The position numbers and the translations under genes are program-made. This document shows, one piece after another, positions 59,757 through 64,000 of a stretch of 64,000 nucleotides of DNA. Every line of letters begins with the position of its first letter. Within the stretch, counting starts at the first letter, position 1. Source of the DNA: Curtobacterium sp. MCSS17_008 (lineage in GTDB: Bacteria; Actinomycetota; Actinomycetes; Actinomycetales; Microbacteriaceae); assembly GCF_003234185.1 (NCBI RefSeq), contig NZ_QKSM01000008.1, positions 1-64,000 of the forward strand, in the 5' to 3' direction. The notes under the pieces were generated by a model. It did no database searches. It worked only from the letters and a program-made list of their open reading frames with translations, and was not told where the DNA came from.

Positions 59757-60398
59757 GTGAGCGACACCACCTCCGAGGGATCCGCATCATCCCGGGCCTA
59801 CGAGCACGTCAGGCGCGCGATCATCCGCGGCGAGCTGCCCGGCGGCACGGCGATCAGCGAGAACGCGCTCTGCCGGGAGATCGGCGTCTCGCGGACACCG
59901 GTGCACGAGGCCTTCCTCCGTCTCGCCGCCGAGGAGCTCATCGTGCTCGGCGCCCGCAGGGGCGCCGTGGTCCGCCCGATGTCCCCCAACGAGGCAGCCG
60001 ACGTGCTGGAGATGCGGGAGGCGATCGAGTCGACCGCGGCGACCCGTGTCGTCACCGACGGCCGCGTGCCGGACCTGGCCCCGGGCCTCCAGGCCGTGCT
60101 GCTCGAGCAGGAGTCCGCGGTCGCCGACGGGGACGTCGACCGCTTCGTCGAGAGCGACGCGGCCTTCCACGGAGCCGTGATCGCGGCGTCGCGGAACGCG
60201 ATCGCCGTGCTGTTCGCGCGCACCCTGCGCGACCGGCAGCAGCGGTTGCGCCACCAGCTCATGCGGCTGCGACCGGAGCAGCTGCAGGCCTCGCTCGACG
60301 ACCACCGGGCACTCGCGGCCGCGCTCGAGGCCGGCGACGCCGCCCGGTACGCCGCGGTCCTCCGTGCACACGTGGCGTCCCACCGGGGCGCCCTGTGA
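59757..60398 (+). CDS. GntR-family (FCD subfamily) transcriptional regulator
   Basis: A 213-residue regulator. The N-terminal winged HTH is AYEHVRRAIIRGELPGGTAI SENALCREIGVSRTPVHEAF, followed by an FCD ligand-binding domain (DVLEMREAIESTAATRV; DAAFHGAVIAASRNAI; LDDHRALAAALEAGD). The GTG at 59757 is preferred to an ATG 12 codons upstream because the -10 box and operator lie between them. The stop overlaps the MFS gene by 4 bp, so it likely controls that transporter in response to its substrate. Confidence 0.9.
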   Translation: MSDTTSEGSASSRAYEHVRRAIIRGELPGGTAISENALCREIGVSRTPVHEAFLRLAAEELIVLGARRGAVVRPMSPNEAADVLEMREAIESTAATRVVTDGRVPDLAPGLQAVLLEQESAVADGDVDRFVESDAAFHGAVIAASRNAIAVLFARTLRDRQQRLRHQLMRLRPEQLQASLDDHRALAAALEAGDAARYAAVLRAHVASHRGAL

Positions 60399-61648
60399 GC
60401 GGCGCGACCGGCAGCGTCCCGACCACGGGGGCCGTCCCGGCGGCGGCGCGTCGGGTCGCACCCTGGACGATGGTCTGGGGCGCCGTCTTCGTGTGCTCGT
60501 GGGGCGGCAACCAGTTCTCGCCGCTGCTGCTCATGTACGAGGAGCGCGCGCACTACTCGTCCCTGCTCGTCAACGTCTTCCTCGGCGTCTACGTGCTCGG
60601 GCTCGCACCGGCCCTGCTCGTCGCCGGGTCGCTGTCGGACCGGCACGGACGGAAGCCCCTGATGCTCGTCGGCATCGCGGCGGCGGTCGTCGGGAGCGGG
60701 CTGCTCGCCCTCGGACCGCTCGGGCCCGGGTTCCTCGCCGCCGGGCGGCTGTTCTCCGGCGCGACCGTCGGCATCGCGATGGCGGTCGGCAACAGCTGGG
60801 TGAAGGAGCTGTCCCAGGGCCGGTACGACCCGGCGGCCGACGAGGGCTCCGGGGCGCGCCGTGCCTCCCTGGCGTTCACGCTCGGGTCCGGGATCGGCGC
60901 CCTCGTGGCGGGCGGCATCGCGCAGTGGGGCCCGGTGCCCGAGGTCCTGCCGTTCATCGTGCACGTCTGCGTCGCGGCACCCCTCGCGATCGTCGTGTGG
61001 CGGGCGCCGGAGACCGCATCGGACGGTGGCCTCGCCGGTCCCTGGTGGCGACAGCTCGCGGTCCCCAGCGCCGGGCACCGCCGGTTCACCCGGGTCGTCG
61101 TCGTCGCCGCGCCGTGGATCTTCGGCTCGGCCGCGATCGGGTACGGGTACCTGCCGACCCGGCTCGCGGGAGCCACCGGACCGTGGGGTCTGGTGTTCGC
61201 CACCGCCGCCACCGTCGTCGCCCTCGGGGTGTCGAGCGCCGTGCAGCCGCTGGCGAAGCGGGTGCACTCGGTGACCTCCGCGCGGGGCCTCGTCACCGCG
61301 GTCGCCGTGGTGACCGTGGGGATCGCCGTGGTGCTCGTGGCGATCGAGCTGCAGTCCGTCTGGATCGGCCTCGCGGCGAACGTCGTGATCGGTGTCGGCA
61401 TGGGCACCGCGCTCGTGTCGTCGCTGCTCGAGGTGCAGCGCATCGCGGGGACCCGGGACCTGGCCGGGCTGACCGGAGCGTTCTACGCGGTGGCGTACAG
61501 CGGGTTCCTGGCGCCCGCGGTCATCGCGGCGATCGCGGGCGGGGCCGGGGTGCCGGTGTCGATCATCCTGGCGGTGGTCGTCGGGCTCGGCGCGGTGTCG
61601 TGGGTGGCGTTGCTCGTGTCGTCACGGCGGTACGTGCCGGAGGACTGA
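60395..61648 (+). CDS. MFS transporter
   Basis: A 417-residue major facilitator permease with about twelve hydrophobic helices. The loop 2-3 signature is SLSDRHGRKPLMLVGIAAAV near residue 70. TWGGNQFSPLLL-like residues in the first helix (VFVCSWGGNQFSPLLLMYEE) are typical of drug/metabolite exporters. GTG overlaps the GntR stop by 4 bp, so the pair is one operon. The substrate is unknown. The stop codon is the first triplet of a 25-bp tandem repeat. Confidence 0.88.
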   Translation: MSGATGSVPTTGAVPAAARRVAPWTMVWGAVFVCSWGGNQFSPLLLMYEERAHYSSLLVNVFLGVYVLGLAPALLVAGSLSDRHGRKPLMLVGIAAAVVGSGLLALGPLGPGFLAAGRLFSGATVGIAMAVGNSWVKELSQGRYDPAADEGSGARRASLAFTLGSGIGALVAGGIAQWGPVPEVLPFIVHVCVAAPLAIVVWRAPETASDGGLAGPWWRQLAVPSAGHRRFTRVVVVAAPWIFGSAAIGYGYLPTRLAGATGPWGLVFATAATVVALGVSSAVQPLAKRVHSVTSARGLVTAVAVVTVGIAVVLVAIELQSVWIGLAANVVIGVGMGTALVSSLLEVQRIAGTRDLAGLTGAFYAVAYSGFLAPAVIAAIAGGAGVPVSIILAVVVGLGAVSWVALLVSSRRYVPED

Positions 61649-61740
61649 CGCCGGCGGCCCGTGCCGGGGCTGACGCCGGCTCCCCGTGCCGGGGCTGATG
61701 CCGGCGACTCGTGCCGGCAGCTGACGCCGGCGCCGGCCGC
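61646..61740. repeat. 25-bp tandem repeat starting at the MFS stop codon
   Basis: Units begin at 61646, 61671, 61696 and 61722 (lengths 25, 25, 26 and a partial 19), each starting TGACGCCGGC or TGATGCCGGC. The first TGA is the MFS stop. Each unit contains self-complementary GCCGGC elements, so the array may also act as a two-way terminator before the convergent Nudix-NYN gene at 61745. Confidence 0.8.
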
Positions 61741-61744
61741 CGGT

Positions 61745-62629
61745 CTACTGCTCGCGGAACCAGCCGGGGCCGCGCACCTCGGCGCCGAGCGCCTGGACGC
61801 GCGTCCGGAGCTCCCGGTCCGCCGTCACGACGACCACGGGGCCGTCCCCGGAGCCGAGTGCTGCACGAGCCGCCGCGACGATCGCGTCGTCACCGGACCC
61901 CTCGGCCCGGACGACCTCGACCCCCGACGTGTCCGCCGCGTCCCGTGCCCCGCCCTCGAGCACCACGGTCCAGCGCGGCCACCACCGGGCGAAGGGCAGC
62001 GCGAGCTCCCCCGACGCCACACCCCGCTCGGCGAGCGCCGCCACGGACGCCAGCAGCCGCTCAGCGGCCCCCGCCCGGTCCCTCCACCAGCCGTCCGGCA
62101 CGCTGCCGACGACGTTCGCCGCGTCGACCACAACGTGCGGCGTGGTCGTCATCGCGGCCCGGAGCGCGGGCCACGATGCGCCGAAGCCCGGGTGGAGCGG
62201 CAGGCCGTCCACCTCGGCGGCCGGCACCCAGGACAGCGCCAGGCTCTCACGGTCGGCGATGACCGGCTCGAAGGGCCGGCGGGCCCGCCCGACCACCGTC
62301 GTGTACGTCCAGAACCCGAGGTCGAGCACGGCGGCGTGCCGGAGGTCGATGCCGTCCTCGGGCACGCCCGCTTCCTCGGCGGACTCGCGGAGCGCGGCCG
62401 ACACGGCGTCCTCGCCCTGGTGCCGCGCCCCGCCGGGGATGCCCCACGTCCCGCCGTGGTGGCTCCACTCGACGCGGTGCTGCAGCAGCACCCGCCCGGC
62501 ACCGTCGTCGACGAGCAGTCCGGCCGCGCCGAAGCGGCCCCAGGCCTTCGTGCCGTCCGGCCCGACCGCCCAGGCGTCACCGGGGTCGCGGGGACCGGGC
62601 GGGGGTCCGGGAGGGGTCGCAGCAGGCAC
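61745..62629 (-). CDS. Nudix hydrolase - NYN-domain fusion protein
   Basis: A 294-residue two-domain protein. Residues ~25-160 are a Nudix hydrolase with an intact Nudix box ([24 protein letters not shown]). Residues ~165-294 look like a PIN-like NYN ribonuclease domain ([51 protein letters not shown]) with aspartates at the expected acidic positions. The combination suggests linked nucleotide hydrolysis and RNA cleavage, but no substrate is known. The GTG start follows a G-rich stretch. It is convergent with the MFS gene and divergent from thiM. Confidence 0.82.
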   Translation of the reverse strand: MPAATPPGPPPGPRDPGDAWAVGPDGTKAWGRFGAAGLLVDDGAGRVLLQHRVEWSHHGGTWGIPGGARHQGEDAVSAALRESAEEAGVPEDGIDLRHAAVLDLGFWTYTTVVGRARRPFEPVIADRESLALSWVPAAEVDGLPLHPGFGASWPALRAAMTTTPHVVVDAANVVGSVPDGWWRDRAGAAERLLASVAALAERGVASGELALPFARWWPRWTVVLEGGARDAADTSGVEVVRAEGSGDDAIVAAARAALGSGDGPVVVVTADRELRTRVQALGAEVRGPGWFREQ

Positions 62630-62687
62630 CCGTCAACCCTGGCACACGGCGCCTGCGTCGGGGCCGGAGCGGTCGCGGGACGTCGTG

Positions 62688-62693
62688 TACGGT
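62688..62693 (+). promoter_or_regulatory. -10 element of the thiM operon
   Basis: TACGGT fits TANNNT and would place the transcript start about 7 bases downstream, at the first base of the TPP riboswitch. Confidence 0.5.
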
Positions 62694-62697
62694 TGCG

Positions 62698-62776
62698 TCC
62701 GAGACACGGGGTGCCGCACCGAGCGGCTGAGATCACACCCGTCGAACCTGCTCGAGCTCGTACTCGCGAAGGGATC
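62698..62776 (+). ncRNA. TPP riboswitch (THI box)
   Basis: Conserved elements appear in order: ACACGGGGTGCCG at the 5' side, GGCTGAGATCACACCCG including the invariant CTGAGA, GAACCTG, and the 3' side GCGAAGGGATC. Thiamine diphosphate binding to this aptamer represses thiamine genes. The AAGGGA near its 3' end is also the only ribosome-binding site for thiM, so control is probably at translation initiation. There is no separate terminator before the ATG. Confidence 0.93.
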
Positions 62777-62780
62777 GTCC

Positions 62781-63653
62781 ATGCACACTGCTGCGCCCGT
62801 ACCCGGACACACCGGTGACCCGTCCCCGGACTGGGCCGACCGCACCGCCGCACTGCTCGAGGGGGTGCGCGCCCGCGGTCCCCTCGTCCAGTGCATCACG
62901 AACACCGTCGTGCAGAACGTCACGGCGAACGTCCTCCTCGCGCTCGGGGCCTCTGCCGCGATGGTCGACGTCACCACCGAGGCCGGTCCGTTCGCCCGTG
63001 TCGCGGACGCCCTGCTCGTGAACACGGGGACACCGCACCCGGAACCGCGTGCCGCCTCGCTCGAGGCCGCGTCGGCCGCGGTCGACGCGGGCACCCCCTG
63101 GGTCCTCGACCCGGTCGCCGTCGGCTCGTTGCCGGTCCGCACGGCCCTCGCCCGCGACCTGCTCGCGCTCCGGCCGACCGTGCTCCGCGGCAACGCCTCG
63201 GAGGTCCTCGCCCTGCTCGGCGCCTCCGACGGTGGGCGCGGGGTCGACAGCACCGCCGGCACCGAGGACGCGCGGGAGACCGCGGTGCGGGCCTCGGACA
63301 GGAGGCTCGTGGGCGCCGTCGCCGTGTCCGGTCCCGTCGACCTGGTGGTCGCGCCCGACAGCGGCGTGGTCCGGGTCGCGAACGGCACCGAGCTGCTGAC
63401 GCGCATCACCGGTGGCGGCTGCGCGCTCGGGGCCGTGGTCGCGGCCTTCACGGCGGTGTGCCCGGACGACCCGGGCGCAGCGGCCGTCGGTGCGACGGCG
63501 GTCCACACCATCGCGGCCGAGCTCGCCGCCCGCGACGCCGGCGGCCCGGGGACGTTCCAGCCGCTCTTCCTCGACCGGCTCGCATCCCTCACCCCCGAGG
63601 ACGTCGTCCGGGAGGCGCGGATCACGACCGGGTCGACGGCGGACCTGGCATGA
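62781..63653 (+). CDS. thiM: Hydroxyethylthiazole kinase
   Basis: A 290-residue kinase that phosphorylates 4-methyl-5-(2-hydroxyethyl)thiazole for thiamine salvage. Motifs: [30 protein letters not shown] near residue 35, [42 protein letters not shown] and [18 protein letters not shown]. The ATG directly follows the TPP riboswitch. The stop overlaps thiE by 4 bp. Confidence 0.95.
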   Translation: MHTAAPVPGHTGDPSPDWADRTAALLEGVRARGPLVQCITNTVVQNVTANVLLALGASAAMVDVTTEAGPFARVADALLVNTGTPHPEPRAASLEAASAAVDAGTPWVLDPVAVGSLPVRTALARDLLALRPTVLRGNASEVLALLGASDGGRGVDSTAGTEDARETAVRASDRRLVGAVAVSGPVDLVVAPDSGVVRVANGTELLTRITGGGCALGAVVAAFTAVCPDDPGAAAVGATAVHTIAAELAARDAGGPGTFQPLFLDRLASLTPEDVVREARITTGSTADLA

Positions 63654-64000
63654 GCGCCACGACGGGGCTCGGCGTCTACCTGGTCACCGACGGGGTGCTC
63701 GCCGACCGGCACGGCAGGGGCGTGCTCGGGGTCGTCCGCGCCGCGGTCGACGCGGGCGTCCGGCTCGTGCAGGTGCGCGACAAGGAGTCGTCCGCCCGTG
63801 ACCTCCTCGCACTGACCGCCGCGGTCGCCGACGCCGTGGGCGACCGCGCGACGGTGGTGGTCGACGACCGGCTCGACGTGGCCCTCGTCGCCAGGCGCGA
63901 CGGGCACCGGGTCGCCGGCGTCCACCTCGGGCAGTCCGACCTGCCCGTCGAGGCGGCCCGGTCGCTCCTCGGACCGGACGCCCACGTGGGCCTCACCGCG
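63650..64000 (+). CDS. thiE: Thiamine-phosphate synthase (partial, runs off the window)
   Basis: The first 117 codons of a ThiE-type TIM barrel joining thiazole phosphate and pyrimidine diphosphate to thiamine phosphate. [48 protein letters not shown] and [19 protein letters not shown] are typical. The ATG overlaps the thiM stop by 4 bp. There is no stop codon before the window ends. Confidence 0.93.
   Translation, partial: MSATTGLGVYLVTDGVLADRHGRGVLGVVRAAVDAGVRLVQVRDKESSARDLLALTAAVADAVGDRATVVVDDRLDVALVARRDGHRVAGVHLGQSDLPVEAARSLLGPDAHVGLTA

Overview
The window is 64 kb of very GC-rich DNA with dense, mostly overlapping genes. Gene content and order point to an actinobacterium of the family Microbacteriaceae, most likely Curtobacterium or a close relative. 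The evidence is a complete dcw (division and cell wall) cluster with Wag31/DivIVA and SepF, a PASTA-domain Ser/Thr kinase beside an Rv2175c-type DNA-binding protein, a class II DAHP synthase, GarA/FtsR-type regulators, frequent GTG and TTG starts, and several probable leaderless mRNAs. No tRNA, rRNA, CRISPR array, insertion sequence or prophage was seen. The first 17 bases are a pure G run that looks like a sequence-edge artefact.

Layout. Positions 109-1554 encode an M20 dipeptidase and 1606-2181 a DUF3043 membrane protein. From 2542 to 30675 almost everything is on the minus strand. Read in transcription order (right to left) this is mraZ-rsmH-ftsL-ftsI-murE-murF-mraY-murD-ftsW-murG-murC-ftsQ, then ftsZ-yggS-sepF-yggT-wag31-lspA-rluA-type synthase, then dnaE-phosphotransferase-hisD-nrdR-pyrD. 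Most dcw genes overlap by 4 bp, as in one translationally coupled operon. A DUF3040 gene (31198-31596) diverges from a polyprenyl diphosphate synthase (31724-32842). Next come Rv2175c-like, a secreted triple-LysM protein, the PASTA kinase, aroG, a PlsC-type acyltransferase, a ROK glucokinase and a long-chain acyl-CoA ligase. This order parallels the Rv2145c-Rv2187 region of Mycobacterium.

Positions 42540-54002 hold a tiny ORF, an unrecognised secreted protein, peptide deformylase, pyruvate carboxylase, a ParA ATPase, the garA-ftsR-mcdR-like regulator group and two FecCD-type permeases. Positions 54194-64000 are more accessory: an HtrA-like protease, an uncharacterised protein, an SH3-like orphan domain, an S4 RNA-binding protein, a J-domain/NERD protein, a phosphotransferase, a GntR-MFS pair, a Nudix-NYN fusion, and a TPP riboswitch controlling thiM-thiE (thiE runs off the window).

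How it fits together. The core is envelope growth and division: precursor synthesis (Mur enzymes, MraY, polyprenyl carrier), septal synthesis (FtsW/FtsI/FtsL/FtsQ), the Z ring (FtsZ/SepF) and polar growth (Wag31). Regulation visible in the DNA includes a 10-bp-periodic MraZ box array, a motif shared by the ftsZ and mcdR-like upstream regions that may bind FtsR, and kinase-substrate pairs (PASTA kinase with Rv2175c-like and GarA). The most unusual signals are non-coding: GGGAGGC-type hairpins after many genes, a dispersed TCGCACGAC-core repeat confined to intergenic DNA, and short tandem repeats that include the stop codons of three unrelated genes. I found no clear new defence or biosynthetic system.
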